51,020 nt of DNA from Actinomycetota bacterium (GCA_023379675.1 JAMCPL010000010.1:1-51020), one strand, 5' to 3'; counted from the first letter of the stretch, positions 41,612 to 51,020 are shown. The notes: generated by a model not told the origin, from the sequence alone. A program made the numbers and translations.

Positions 41612-43520
41612 GGTGAAGATGCATGCTCGCCTTTTCTTGGAGTGATGCTATCAGGTGCATTATCGATTCTATATCACCGGCGCCGTCTCCCATGTTCTCC
41701 AGCGCCGTTTTAATCTCTGAGATCATTTTAGCTGCCATTCCTATGGAGTCAGGATACCGGCGTACACCAATCTCTATCTCCTGGCAGGCTTCCGTAGCCG
41801 CTTTGCGAGCGAGTTGCCTGACCACGTCCAGGGGGATAGAGGTTGGTTCCTCTACGGAGAGGCGGCGCAGAATGGTTGCGATGGTCGGGTCCTGCTCCTC
41901 GGCGTTGTCGATTGCTTCCTGTAGTGTCTGTGCCTGGGCGAGTAGCATATATATTGCGTGCAGTGTATCGTTTCTGAAAAGAGTACTGTCAAGGAGTGGG
42001 GCAATATCCGCCGGCCTCTGTATGGCAAGTCTCAGTGCCTCCAACTCGGCGCGGTTGGACACTGTCGAGAAGATGTCTCGGATCGCGGGCGTAGTGTGGT
42101 CATTTCCTGCACCGTTGTTTCCTTCACGCGCCGCCGCTTCCCTGCCCGTATCAGAGCCGCGGCCGCCTTTATCAGGACTGTGGTGCTCCCTGCCGGGAGC
42201 CTGTACAGCGTGACGCGGCATGTTCCCGTTATGCTTTAGGGCATCCAGTTCCTTTCGAAGAAGATTGACGTCTATCCTGCAGCGGTCCGATATCACCATG
42301 AGGTACTGATCCCGTAGGAGTGCGCTCGGGTGGTCTCCCACGGCGGCCAATGAGTCTCTTGCGGCTCTGGCACGCCCTTCCGGGTTCCGGAGATCGTGGC
42401 TTTCGAATATTCTTTCGAGCAGGAAACGCATGAAAGGGAGTGCATTGTCTACGGCTTCAGTGAGCTGTTCCGGGTTGCTGTTGGCCAGGTCGGCCGGATC
42501 GAGTCCCTGGGGGAGTACCACCACCGATACATCGAGGTCTCCCTTACGTTCCCATTCATAGAAACGAGTCTCTCCGGATTGCCCAGCCTGGTCTGCATCG
42601 TATGCAAGCACCACGTTTGAGGTGAATCTTCGCAGCAGGTTGACGTGCCCTTCGCCGAGGGCGGTTCCGCAAGTTGCAACGGCTCTTGGCATGCCGGCCT
42701 GAAAGAATGCGATGACATCGGTATAACCTTCGCAGATGATCGCCTGGCCGGAGTTGACGATGCCTTCCTTGGCAAGGTTGAGTCCATACAGGGTATTCCG
42801 TTTTGAATAGAGGTGTGTTTCAGGAGTGTTCTTGTATTTTGCTTCCGTCGAACCGGGGAGCACCCTTCCGCCCATTGCAATAGGCCTGCCCCCGCTATCG
42901 AATATGGGAAAGATAATCCTGTCGCGCATGAAATCCTGCTGCCTACCTGCTCGATTGACAAATCCCAGTCCTGATTCTCCCAGCACTTGTCCAGGCAGGC
43001 GCAGGTGCTTGGCGAGCGTGTCCCAACCATCTGGAGCATATCCCAGTTTGAACAGGGCGATGGCATCCTTACCGTAGCCCCGTGACTGCAAGTACGAGCG
43101 GACCTTACCAGCTTGTGGAGAAACGAGTAGTTGTGAATGGTAGAAGTCGACCGCGCGGGTGAGCGCTTCCCGCACCAAGTCCAGATCGCTGGACCGTGCA
43201 TTGCCATGATTCTCCCTGATGGCGATCCCAGCCCGATCAGCCAGCCGCCTGACTGCTTCAGGAAAATCAAGATTCTCCGTTTCTCTTACGAAGGTGATGG
43301 CGTCTCCAGAGCGCTGGCACCCGAAGCAGTAGTAGAAGCCATCATCTGCATTTACGCTGAAAGACGGTGTCTTCTCCTGGTGAAAGGGGCAGAGTCCCAC
43401 ATACCGCCTTCCCTGTTTTCTGAGTCCTATATGCTCGGATATGAGTGCGACGATGTCGGTCGACTCCCTTACCCGTGCAACATCGTCAGGGTCTATGGCC
43501 ACGGCTCGACCTGCCTCCAC
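41604..43520 (-). CDS. dnaG: DNA primase
   Basis: Makes RNA primers for replication. The N-terminal zinc-binding domain has CPFH (Cys44, His47) and CFGC (Cys65, Cys68). The TOPRIM catalytic domain shows EGYTDVIAFFQAG and AYDADQAG. The C-terminal third, past residue 430, is a helicase-interacting region after a low-complexity linker (GREHHSPDKGGRGSDTGREA). The 638-residue length is usual. GTG 43520 is used; an in-frame GTG at 43502 also fits. It is divergent from smc across 212 bases that should hold both promoters. Confidence 0.95.
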   Translation of the reverse strand: MEAGRAVAIDPDDVARVRESTDIVALISEHIGLRKQGRRYVGLCPFHQEKTPSFSVNADDGFYYCFGCQRSGDAITFVRETENLDFPEAVRRLADRAGIAIRENHGNARSSDLDLVREALTRAVDFYHSQLLVSPQAGKVRSYLQSRGYGKDAIALFKLGYAPDGWDTLAKHLRLPGQVLGESGLGFVNRAGRQQDFMRDRIIFPIFDSGGRPIAMGGRVLPGSTEAKYKNTPETHLYSKRNTLYGLNLAKEGIVNSGQAIICEGYTDVIAFFQAGMPRAVATCGTALGEGHVNLLRRFTSNVVLAYDADQAGQSGETRFYEWERKGDLDVSVVVLPQGLDPADLANSNPEQLTEAVDNALPFMRFLLERIFESHDLRNPEGRARAARDSLAAVGDHPSALLRDQYLMVISDRCRIDVNLLRKELDALKHNGNMPRHAVQAPGREHHSPDKGGRGSDTGREAAAREGNNGAGNDHTTPAIRDIFSTVSNRAELEALRLAIQRPADIAPLLDSTLFRNDTLHAIYMLLAQAQTLQEAIDNAEEQDPTIATILRRLSVEEPTSIPLDVVRQLARKAATEACQEIEIGVRRYPDSIGMAAKMISEIKTALENMGDGAGDIESIMHLIASLQEKASMHLHHE

Positions 43521-43732
43521 TTCGTATTCCTTGCTCCAGATAACGCTGATCTTGCTCCTTTCGTCGCTGTCTGGAACGCTTGATTGTCAATGATACTTGC
43601 TGCAAGGCCCCGAATGGACAGGATGTCACGACACTGCCAGGAAATCGTGCGTGAAACGTCCCTCTCGAACGTGTGGCTTCGTAGTCCAATGTGTCTGTGC
43701 GTGATGACTCCAATAGCGCTATCGTAGCAGCA

Positions 43733-46700
43733 ATGTACTTAAAATCGTTGACGATGAAGGGCTTCAAGTCTTTTGCTGACTCGGTGAATCTGGTCTTCGA
43801 GCCGGGTGTGACGGTGGTGGTGGGCCCGAATGGCAGCGGTAAGTCCAATGTGGTGGATGCTCTCATGTGGGCATTCGGAGTTCAAGGCGCGAAGACCATG
43901 CGGTCGTCCAAGATGGAAGATGTCATCTTTGCGGGATCGCCGGCCAGGGCTGCACTAGGAAGAGCGGAGGTATCGTTGACCATAAGCGATGACTCGGGCC
44001 GGCTTCCCGCGAACCTTTCCGAGATCAAGATTGCCAGGACGCTGTTCCGGTCAGGTGAGAGTGAGTACTCCATCAATAATGCACCCTGCCGGTTGTTGGA
44101 TGTCGAGGATGTGCTATCTGGGTTGGGAATCGGGCGCCGGCAGCACGTGGTCATATCGCAAGGCAACCTAGAGTGGCTGCTAAATGCTCGTCCTGAAGAG
44201 AGACGGTCCGTCATAGAAGAGGCTGCTGGGATACTCAAGCATCGTCGCAGGAGGGAGAGATCTATGCGTAGGCTGGTCGCAACTTCCGAGAACCTGTCTC
44301 GGTTGTCTGACCTTCTCAAAGAAGTCAAGCGCCAGCTGCGTCCCCTCGAGCGTCAGGCCGGCGCAGCCAGGGCTCATGCCGCGTATCGTCAGGAATTGTT
44401 GAACATTAACCGTTACCTCATCGGTCACGAGATCGGACATCTGGAAGAGACGCAGGCTGCCAGGAGGGTAGAGATAGAGAGTAAACGCGCCGCCGCCCAG
44501 GAGTTGGGAGAGTATATCGCGGTAGCGGACGGCAGGATCGAGGAAGCGGCATCACAGATATCCAGAGGCGAGCTGGAGAGCGTGTCCGCCGCGCGAGGTC
44601 AGGCTGATCGCCTGGCCGAAAGGGCTCATGGCCTGATCGACATCACCAGAGAACGCGAAGAATACACACGTTCCAGGCTCTCTGCGCTGGCGGATATGGA
44701 CACGGTTGGGCTGCTGGAAGCTGAGGCAAGCGGCATCATTGATCAGTTGCACGAGCTTGACCAGGAAGAGTCTGCTCTGTCTCCAGGGTTTGCACGACTT
44801 TCAGGCGCAGAGCAGGAGTTGGAGAGAGTATCCACTTCCTACCACGCTACGTTTGGCAATCTCGAAGCTCTGGCTGAGCGCGCAAGGGAACGTGCACTGC
44901 TGGAGGAGGCTGTCCCGCGTCTTGAAGGCGATCTACGTAAGGAACTCGAAGAGATCGACAGGCTGGATACTTTGGTCGACAGCATGGAAAAGAAACTGTC
45001 GTCGCTCAATGCGGATGCGGCAAAGTTGGAATTGCAGGGGTCAGTATTGCAGTCGCGCCGCCAAGAGGTCGAAGAAGGCATACGGGTTGCTTCGATGCAG
45101 TACGGCAAGCTACAGGGCGAATTCAAACATTCGGCTGAGGTGCATAGGAGCGCGGAGCGTGAGCATGCCAAGGTGGAAGCAAGGCTGGAGACTCTGGAGA
45201 AGGCTTTGTCCCGATCCGGCTTGCGCAACCCTGCGTGGGCGCAATCTGTGAGCGGATACGTAGGGCGGTTCTGGAATCTGATCCAGATCGATGCTGGCAT
45301 GGAGAGGGCAGTAGAGGCGGCACTGCCGCTTACGGTACTTACAGAGGTACTTGTTTCAGGTGCAGTCGGGCTGACCGATGTGGTAAATCGGGCACTTGTA
45401 GATGATGCGGGGATTGCAATACTGCCGGTATTTCCTCCTGTGCCGTTCACGTCATCATCGCCGGCCACATCTTTGTCGCCGGGAGCTTCATCCGCCACCT
45501 TGCCCGTATATGAGGATATTGCGGGCCTGATGCCACTCCGGCCACATATCCATTCAGGGCATGCACTGGTATCCGAATTGCTCGATAGGCTGCTTGAAAA
45601 CGTATATGTTGCAACAGAAGGGAGGGGAGTTGCGGCCACCATGTACATGAGGCACCCGAGCCTGGTTGTGGTTACTCCTGAAGGTGATCGTTATGCCCAT
45701 GATGGATGGCACTTACGATCATCTGCCGGCCGTGCGCATGGTGGCTCGGTAAGTCCAGCGGATGTGGAGGTGGAACGCAAGGGGTTGCATGACATCAGAA
45801 GCGACCTGCGTGTAGCTTCGGATACGCTGGAAGCTGCACGTCTGAGACTCGAGGCTGGGTCCGACCATCTGGCAAAGCTGAGGGAGGATTTGCATGTGGT
45901 GGAGGAGGAACAGCGTGGCAATGAGTCCGTACTAAAACAGTTACGTTACGAGATATCAACAGAGTCCACCAGACTTGGAGAGATTCGAGCGGATCGTGCC
46001 GCAAGAGGATCCAGAGTATCGATTGCCCGGGGCGATCTCGGTGAGTTCAAGGCGAAGCTGGCCTCCTTGGGCGCCGACGAGGATGATGCAGCGGCACAAG
46101 CCGCACAAGCGGAGGCCGCTTTTGGTGATCTCGAAGCCAAGAGGATGTCCGTTGAGGCGTTAAGGCGCGGGTTGGAGATTGAGGCTGCTGGTATTGCGGA
46201 GAGAAGGTCTATCCTGACCAGTCGACTTGAAGACATAGAGAAGAGAATCGCAGAGAGCCGGCATCAGGTGGAGGCATCCAACAAGACGCGTTCTGAACTC
46301 GAAGTGGCCCTGGTAGGAGTTCAGGCTCTGATGCGAATTGCCGCGGAGTGTTCTGAGCGCCTAGAGGAACTTTCGGCAGTGCTCCGCACCAGGCAGGAGG
46401 CACTGTCTACCGCTGCCAGGGAGAGCAAGGAGGAACTGGACGCATTGATGAAGGACCGCATTGCGAAAGAAGCTGACCTGGGATCTCTCCGTGATGCACT
46501 GGCGGATCTGTCTGTACGCGCCAGCCAGGATGAAGCGCGTATTGATAGCCTGAAAGAGGTGCTTCAGAGAGAGGTCGGTTGCAGCGTCGAAGAGGCTATG
46601 GCAGCTGTACCTCCGGAGGTAGAAGAGGGTAAGTCACTACCGATGCGCGCCAGGGAGATCGAGAGTGCTATTGCGTCGCTCGGTCCTATCAACGCTCTTG

Positions 46701-47275
46701 CTCTGGACGAACTTGCAGTGTTGGAAGAGCGTTACGCGGAATTGCAGGCGCAGGTGGATGACGTGTCTCACACTCGTGGAGAGGTAATGAAGGCCGTGGG
46801 AGAGCTGGACGAGGAGATGCTCAGGATGTTCATGGATGCATTCGAGGATGTTAACGAGAACTTCCAGCAGGTTCTTACTACTATGTTTCCAGGAGGATCG
46901 GGCAGGTTGTTCCTGACTGATTCGCAGAACATCCTTGAGTGTGGCCTGGAGATCGAAGCGAGACCTTCCGGCAAGGGAGTGAAGAGGCTGTCGTTGCTGT
47001 CGGGAGGGGAACGGTCGCTTGTGGCACTATCGTTTCTATTTGCCCTGTTCCGCAGCCGACCATCACCATTCTATGTCATGGACGAGGTGGAAGCCGCCCT
47101 AGACGATATCAATTTGAATAGATTTCTCGATACGGTGGCCAGTTTCCGGAACGAGGCGCAAATGATCATAGTGAGCCATCAGAAGAGGACCATGGAGATG
47201 GCTGATGTCCTCTATGGCGTATCCATGTCTCGTGATGGCACTTCCAAGGTGCTCAGTAAGAAATTGGAGGATTAA
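43733..47275 (+). CDS. smc: Chromosome segregation protein SMC
   Basis: 1180 residues; an ATPase that folds and segregates the chromosome with ScpA/B. The N-terminal head has MYLKSLTMKGFKSFADSV and Walker A GPNGSGKSN (31-39). Long coiled coils flank a hinge near 500-650, and the C-terminal head has LLSGGERSLVALSFLFALF and Walker B FYVMDEVEAALDD. A Ser/Pro/Thr/Ala-rich insertion (FTSSSPATSLSPGASSAT) sits inside the hinge near 570-590. I chose ATG 43733 because the family N-terminus starts there; the frame is open to 43691. The stop shares one base with the ftsY start. Confidence 0.95.
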   Translation: MYLKSLTMKGFKSFADSVNLVFEPGVTVVVGPNGSGKSNVVDALMWAFGVQGAKTMRSSKMEDVIFAGSPARAALGRAEVSLTISDDSGRLPANLSEIKIARTLFRSGESEYSINNAPCRLLDVEDVLSGLGIGRRQHVVISQGNLEWLLNARPEERRSVIEEAAGILKHRRRRERSMRRLVATSENLSRLSDLLKEVKRQLRPLERQAGAARAHAAYRQELLNINRYLIGHEIGHLEETQAARRVEIESKRAAAQELGEYIAVADGRIEEAASQISRGELESVSAARGQADRLAERAHGLIDITREREEYTRSRLSALADMDTVGLLEAEASGIIDQLHELDQEESALSPGFARLSGAEQELERVSTSYHATFGNLEALAERARERALLEEAVPRLEGDLRKELEEIDRLDTLVDSMEKKLSSLNADAAKLELQGSVLQSRRQEVEEGIRVASMQYGKLQGEFKHSAEVHRSAEREHAKVEARLETLEKALSRSGLRNPAWAQSVSGYVGRFWNLIQIDAGMERAVEAALPLTVLTEVLVSGAVGLTDVVNRALVDDAGIAILPVFPPVPFTSSSPATSLSPGASSATLPVYEDIAGLMPLRPHIHSGHALVSELLDRLLENVYVATEGRGVAATMYMRHPSLVVVTPEGDRYAHDGWHLRSSAGRAHGGSVSPADVEVERKGLHDIRSDLRVASDTLEAARLRLEAGSDHLAKLREDLHVVEEEQRGNESVLKQLRYEISTESTRLGEIRADRAARGSRVSIARGDLGEFKAKLASLGADEDDAAAQAAQAEAAFGDLEAKRMSVEALRRGLEIEAAGIAERRSILTSRLEDIEKRIAESRHQVEASNKTRSELEVALVGVQALMRIAAECSERLEELSAVLRTRQEALSTAARESKEELDALMKDRIAKEADLGSLRDALADLSVRASQDEARIDSLKEVLQREVGCSVEEAMAAVPPEVEEGKSLPMRAREIESAIASLGPINALALDELAVLEERYAELQAQVDDVSHTRGEVMKAVGELDEEMLRMFMDAFEDVNENFQQVLTTMFPGGSGRLFLTDSQNILECGLEIEARPSGKGVKRLSLLSGGERSLVALSFLFALFRSRPSPFYVMDEVEAALDDINLNRFLDTVASFRNEAQMIIVSHQKRTMEMADVLYGVSMSRDGTSKVLSKKLED

Positions 47276-48537
47276 TGCTGGTAATCATTCTTGTAGTTGT
47301 TGCAGTATTGCTAATTGCGAGCGTAGGGTGGCTGGCTGGTGCCAGATCGAGAAAGTCGAGGCATGGGCTGGAAACGCAGCCCGCCAGGTCGGTATCCGCT
47401 GACGAGCGGGATGGTGCAGTCTTATCGGAACATCCAGGAGTTGCCGGGCCGTCCACCGTGAAAGGTGACATCAGCTCCGAGGCCCGAGGCACGCACGACC
47501 GATCCGCTGCGGCCACCAGGCCGTCCACCGTGAAAGGTGACATCAGCTCCGAGGCCCGAGGCACGCACGACCTGTATGGCGGGATGGGAAAGTCCAGAAC
47601 ACTGGTAGGGGGGTATCTCAAGTCGCTACGGATGCGCCCGGCTGTGTCGGAGGATATGTGGGAGAGGCTGGAGGAGGTCCTTCTCAGCGCTGACATAGGA
47701 TTGGCCACCACTGAAATGGTGCTTGGTTCATTGCATGAGAGGGTGAAGGCGGAAAAGCTGAGAGATCCAGCTGATATTGTTTCCGCTCTCAAGGCTGAAA
47801 TACTTTCTTGTTTCAACCTGGCTGACGGTGTGGATGGCGCCTCTCGAGGTGCAACTCGCAGTGACTTGGAGAGTGGCTCAGATAATGGCTCCAGCTGGCC
47901 AGGCAGGGGCCTTACGTTGGAAGATGGCGCTGTCAATGTGTGGCTTTTTGCCGGTGTAAATGGTGTGGGCAAGACGACGACGATAGGCAAGATCGCCATG
48001 GCGCAAGCCGCGGGCGGCCGTTCGGTGCTGCTCGCCGCAGGAGACACCTTTCGAGCGGCAGCCGGTGAACAGCTTGTGCTGTGGGGAGAACGTGCCGGGG
48101 TGGAGGTGGTGAGAGGCAAGGAAGGCGGTGATCCGGGGGCGGTTGTCTTCGACTCCATCGAGAAGGCTAGGGCGAGGGGATGCAATCTGGTCCTCGCAGA
48201 CACTGCCGGCAGGCTCCATACCAACGTCAATCTTGTCGAGGAGCTGAAGAAGATACATAGGGTGGCGACTCGTGCTGTAGGCAAGGTTGCGGAGGTTCTC
48301 CTAGTGCTGGACGCTACTACTGGCCAGAACGGGATGGCACAGGCGCGCCAGTTTACCGATGCTGTGGGCATTACCGGGGTGGTGCTCACCAAGCTGGACG
48401 GCACTGCCAGGGGTGGTATTGTCGTGGCGATCGAGCGCGAGTTGGGAATCCCTGTCAAGCTGGTGGGCATCGGTGAGGGGCCGGACGATCTCATTGCCTT
48501 CGATCCGTCCGAGTTTGTGGAGGCTCTGTTCGGTTGA
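47275..48537 (+). CDS. ftsY: Signal recognition particle receptor FtsY
   Basis: 420 residues. An N-terminal membrane helix (LVIILVVVAVLLIASVGWLAG) anchors it, followed by a variable linker that carries a near-perfect duplication (see repeat). The NG GTPase domain has GVNGVGKTTT (227-236), DTFRAAAGEQL, DTAGR, TKLDGTARGG and GIGEGPDDL. It receives SRP-bound ribosomes at the membrane together with Ffh, encoded next. Start and smc stop overlap by one base. Confidence 0.95.
   Translation: MLVIILVVVAVLLIASVGWLAGARSRKSRHGLETQPARSVSADERDGAVLSEHPGVAGPSTVKGDISSEARGTHDRSAAATRPSTVKGDISSEARGTHDLYGGMGKSRTLVGGYLKSLRMRPAVSEDMWERLEEVLLSADIGLATTEMVLGSLHERVKAEKLRDPADIVSALKAEILSCFNLADGVDGASRGATRSDLESGSDNGSSWPGRGLTLEDGAVNVWLFAGVNGVGKTTTIGKIAMAQAAGGRSVLLAAGDTFRAAAGEQLVLWGERAGVEVVRGKEGGDPGAVVFDSIEKARARGCNLVLADTAGRLHTNVNLVEELKKIHRVATRAVGKVAEVLLVLDATTGQNGMAQARQFTDAVGITGVVLTKLDGTARGGIVVAIERELGIPVKLVGIGEGPDDLIAFDPSEFVEALFG
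47447..47572 (+). repeat. In-frame 72-bp tandem duplication in ftsY linker
   Basis: A 54-bp sequence at 47447-47500 recurs identically at 47519-47572, period 72 bp (24 codons). It encodes PSTVKGDISSEARGTHD twice, between the membrane helix and the GTPase domain. Perfect identity suggests a recent event. Confidence 0.93.
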
Positions 48538-48581
48538 CCCGGATGCGTAAAGGCGATGAATGAGCTAAGCTGTAACCACTG

Positions 48582-50198
48582 ATGTTCGAGACACTCTCTG
48601 CACGCCTGGAAGGAGCATTTTCACGGCTACGTAATCGTGGTCGCCTATCCGATGCTGACGTGGACGGAGCATTGGCTGAGGTGCGCGCAGCTCTGCTCGA
48701 AGCTGACGTGAATGTCCGCGTGGCGCGCAGATTCGTGGATGGGGTGCGTGACAGGCTGGTGGGTGAGGAGCTGTCTCGTAGCCTGACTCCTGGCCAGCAG
48801 GTGATCAAGGCGGTAAACGACCAGCTGGTAGAGACTCTTGGCGGGGAAACCCTCAGGATCACCTACGCCTCGTCCCCACCGACGGTCGTGCTGCTTGCCG
48901 GGTTGCAAGGTTCTGGAAAGACTACTACATCGGCGAAACTTGGCCTATGGTTTGCATCCCAGGGTCGCAATCCACTACTGGTAGGAGCAGACCTCCAGCG
49001 GCCTGCTGCAGTTCGGCAGTTGGAGGTGCTTGGGCTACAAGCGCGTATTCCCGTTTTTAGCCGGCCTACGGATCCGGTAAGTGTGGCGGGGGCGGCACGG
49101 GAAGAAGCGCGGCGTCTCGGTAGAGATGTGGTCATTCTCGATACTGCGGGCCGTCTCGCTGTCGACGAAGTGCTAATGGAAGAGATCAGGCAGGTTTCCG
49201 GCGTAATCGTGCCAGACTATACGTTCCTTGTCGTGGATGCCATGACCGGTCAGGATGCCGTGTCAGTGGCAAGCTCGTTTCATGAGTCTCTCGGGCTCGA
49301 TGCGGTTATCTTGACGAAGCTGGACGGGGATGCCAGGGGTGGTGCTGCCCTGTCCGTAAAGGAAGTTGTGGGCAGACCCATAGCTTTTGCTTCCACCGGC
49401 GAGCATTTGCGCGACTTCGACATGTTTTACCCGGACAGGATGGCGAGCAGGATACTCGGCATGGGTGATGTACTTACCCTTATTGACCAAGCGGAGCGTA
49501 ATCTTGACAGGGAAGAGGCGCAAAAGGCGGCAGCGGGGCTCTTGGAGGGTAGGTTCACTCTGGAGGATTTTCTCTCGCAACTCCAACAGGTTCGCAAGAT
49601 GGGGCCCATTTCGGGGTTACTCTCTATGCTGCCTGGAGTGCCCAAAGAGATCCGTCAATCGAAAGAGCTGATCGATGACTCGCAGGTATCGCGGGTGGAG
49701 GCAATTATCCGATCCATGACACCGTCGGAGCGGGTGAGACCGGAGATCATAGATGGCTCTAGGCGTGGTCGTATAGCCAACGGATCCGGGGTAACGGTGC
49801 AAGAGGTCAATCAGTTGCTCAAGCAGTTCAAGGAAGCGCAGCAGCTGATTCGCTCACCTTCGTTGCTCGGCGGTCTCCTAGGAGGGGGAGCTGGATTGGC
49901 CGGGTTGCGCTCTGCGTTTGCGGGAGGAGGTATAGAAGAGGCTGAAGGGCTTGGGCCGGGAGGAGCATATCCAACCGGGCCGGCTGGGGCTTTGGTGGAT
50001 GGCATGGGAGCCTTGGCGGGAACTCCAGGGTTGGAGGGTGGCGGAGGGTACCTGCCCGCACGCCGAGGTTCTGGTCCGTACGGCCAAGGGGAGGCGCAGG
50101 GGACGAAGCCGGAGAGCTTGAATGCGCGCCGGGGCAAAGGCGGTAAACACAAGGGGAAAAGTAGTGGTAGGGTTACACCCAAAAAGAAAAAAGGTTGA
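48582..50198 (+). CDS. ffh: Signal recognition particle protein Ffh
   Basis: 538 residues. The NG domain has GLQGSGKTTT (107-116), GADLQRPAAVRQL, DTAGRLAVDE and TKLDGDARGG. The M domain follows with MGPISGLLSMLPG and the SRP-RNA-binding RRGRIANGSGVTVQEVNQLLKQF, in pieces. A Gly/Ala/Pro-rich tail of about 110 residues ends in a Lys-rich KGGKHKGKSSG...PKKKKG; the usual tail is shorter. It binds signal peptides and 4.5S RNA and docks on FtsY. It is separated from ftsY by 44 bases. Confidence 0.95.
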   Translation: MFETLSARLEGAFSRLRNRGRLSDADVDGALAEVRAALLEADVNVRVARRFVDGVRDRLVGEELSRSLTPGQQVIKAVNDQLVETLGGETLRITYASSPPTVVLLAGLQGSGKTTTSAKLGLWFASQGRNPLLVGADLQRPAAVRQLEVLGLQARIPVFSRPTDPVSVAGAAREEARRLGRDVVILDTAGRLAVDEVLMEEIRQVSGVIVPDYTFLVVDAMTGQDAVSVASSFHESLGLDAVILTKLDGDARGGAALSVKEVVGRPIAFASTGEHLRDFDMFYPDRMASRILGMGDVLTLIDQAERNLDREEAQKAAAGLLEGRFTLEDFLSQLQQVRKMGPISGLLSMLPGVPKEIRQSKELIDDSQVSRVEAIIRSMTPSERVRPEIIDGSRRGRIANGSGVTVQEVNQLLKQFKEAQQLIRSPSLLGGLLGGGAGLAGLRSAFAGGGIEEAEGLGPGGAYPTGPAGALVDGMGALAGTPGLEGGGGYLPARRGSGPYGQGEAQGTKPESLNARRGKGGKHKGKSSGRVTPKKKKG

Positions 50199-50206
50199 AT
50201 TGAACT

Positions 50207-50494
50207 ATGGCAGTAAAGTTGCGCTTAAAGCGTATGGGTAAGAAGAAGCAGCCCACGTACAGGGTTGTGGCAGCGGACAGCCGCTCTCCGAGGGATGGAA
50301 GGTTTATCGAGGCTATCGGGGTGTATGCACCGCGTGGCAAGTCAACAATCGAGCCGGATGCCATTGTCGAGATCGACAACGAGAAAGCCGTACACTGGCT
50401 GAGCAAGGGAGCGCAGCCGACACCGCGCGTGGAGCGTCTGTTGCACGAAACCGGCGCGTGGGAGATGTTTCAGGAGTCGAAGGTCGGCGGATGA
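50207..50494 (+). CDS. rpsP: 30S ribosomal protein bS16
   Basis: 95 residues starting [20 protein letters not shown], the invariant S16 opening, with [15 protein letters not shown] and the conserved WLSKGAQPT. It starts nine bases after the ffh stop and overlaps the next gene by ATGA, in the widespread ffh-rpsP-KH-rimM order. Confidence 0.97.
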   Translation: MAVKLRLKRMGKKKQPTYRVVAADSRSPRDGRFIEAIGVYAPRGKSTIEPDAIVEIDNEKAVHWLSKGAQPTPRVERLLHETGAWEMFQESKVGG

Positions 50495-50814
50495 GCGAGG
50501 AAGCGGAGAATCTTTCCGGAGAAACCGACGGTGCTGGTCGGCCAGGTGAGCCAGTCGCCGGACATGGCGGTCTGGGCAAGTCGCAGGAGGTGCTTGCTTA
50601 CCTGGCTCGCTCTATTGCCAGGGAGCCGGATGCAGTTAGGGTATCGGGGTCGGTGGAGGGCAACAAAGCGTATTTGAAGATATCGGCGGCAAAGAGTGAC
50701 ATGGGTAGGCTGATAGGACGAGGTGGTCGGGTGGCCAATGCGATCAGGATCCTGGTCAAAGCCGCTGGTTCTCTTGATGATCTCGATACAGATGTGGAGT
50801 TTGTGGACAGCTGA
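50491..50814 (+). CDS. khpA: KH-domain RNA-binding protein (KhpA/YlqC)
   Basis: 107 residues from ATG 50491. The C-terminal 75 residues form a KH domain with [19 protein letters not shown] containing the GxxG-type loop. The first 35 residues are a Gly/Glu-rich extension longer than in most KhpA proteins. Its placement between rpsP and rimM is the standard one. It likely binds RNA with a KhpB-like partner not seen here. Confidence 0.92.
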   Translation: MSEEAENLSGETDGAGRPGEPVAGHGGLGKSQEVLAYLARSIAREPDAVRVSGSVEGNKAYLKISAAKSDMGRLIGRGGRVANAIRILVKAAGSLDDLDTDVEFVDS

Positions 50815-50825
50815 TCAGCCGTAAG

Positions 50826-51020
50826 ATGGCTAGTCGTGCGTCTTCCAAGCTGTTGGAAGTCGGTCGGGTTGCAAAGGTGCATGGGATCCGTGGCGAAGTG
50901 ATCGTGAGCTTGTTTACCAGTAGAGTCGAAAGGGTTGCAGCGGGGAGCATTTTATATCCTGCCAGCCGTGGCGGGCGTGCCAGTCGTGAGCGTGCTGTGG
51001 TTGCAACCAATGATGCAGGC
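50826..51020 (+). CDS. rimM: Ribosome maturation factor RimM (partial)
   Basis: The first 65 codons, running off the window end without a stop. LLEVGRVAKVHGIRGEVIVS is the RimM N-terminal signature. It assists 30S maturation near S19. A 12-residue, Arg/Ser/Gly-rich stretch (PASRGGRASRER) follows. The ATG at 50826 is 11 bases past the khpA stop. Confidence 0.88.
   Translation, partial: MASRASSKLLEVGRVAKVHGIRGEVIVSLFTSRVERVAAGSILYPASRGGRASRERAVVATNDAG

Noticed and set aside
47253-48494. A 413-residue minus-strand frame opposite ftsY
   Set aside because: It is a composition shadow; ftsY on the + strand has full SRP-GTPase motifs.

Overview
The window is a chromosomal segment of a bacterium, most likely an actinobacterium (Actinomycetota) and possibly of the Acidimicrobiia type. 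This is an inference from gene content: actinobacterial-type RmlB/RmlC, an NfuA-like protein, a GroES-like protein overlapping hisI, the blocks smc-ftsY-ffh-rpsP-KH-rimM and acpP-rnc-mutM, tRNA genes without encoded CCA, many GTG/TTG starts, and several start codons placed about 7 bases after a -10 box (leaderless mRNAs). Base composition is moderately GC-rich. No 16S or other decisive marker is present.

Layout. 366-10096 (+) is a nucleotide-sugar and glycan locus: rmlB, rmlD, UDP-glucose dehydrogenase, UDP-xylose synthase, two GT2 glycosyltransferases, a membrane-anchored Ser/Thr/Pro-rich protein, an NDP-sugar pyrophosphorylase and a GalE-like epimerase. The rmlC-like gene lies 18 kb away on the other strand (27.9-28.6 kb). 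Together they could supply UDP-glucuronate, UDP-xylose, UDP-galactose and dTDP-rhamnose to a surface polymer. 10200-13576 holds a GroES-like gene overlapping hisI, an orphan ATP-grasp ligase divergent from an nfuA-like gene, and yceI. 13938-23105 (+) runs prepilin peptidase, aroC-aroK-aroB-aroQ, a two-gene ABC exporter and a VIT-family metal transporter.

23447-25079 is the only visibly unstable stretch: tRNA-Pro, an internally deleted ISL3-family element with both inverted repeats, and a broken DUF5666-like gene. 25080-37619 is mixed: ilvC, a RodZ/DUF4115-like membrane protein, rmlC-like, an oligopeptidase B, a NarL/NarX-type two-component pair, a small conserved protein, then ilvE-cimA (isoleucine from pyruvate via citramalate). 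37661-43520 (mainly -) holds core genes: a pilin-like protein, mutM, rnc, acpP, tRNA-Asn, the principal sigma factor and dnaG. Divergent from dnaG, smc-ftsY-ffh-rpsP-khpA-rimM (+) runs off the end.

Most of the window is ordinary core genome and I found no clearly new defence or mobile system. The most interesting points are: non-standard residues at catalytic positions in both RmlB and the RmlC-like protein; a complementary degenerate/canonical ATP-site pattern in the two ABC subunits; repeated promoter/start-codon duplications before the gene at 6898; glycine/serine/threonine-rich inserts in normally compact housekeeping proteins; and the decayed ISL3/DUF5666 region.
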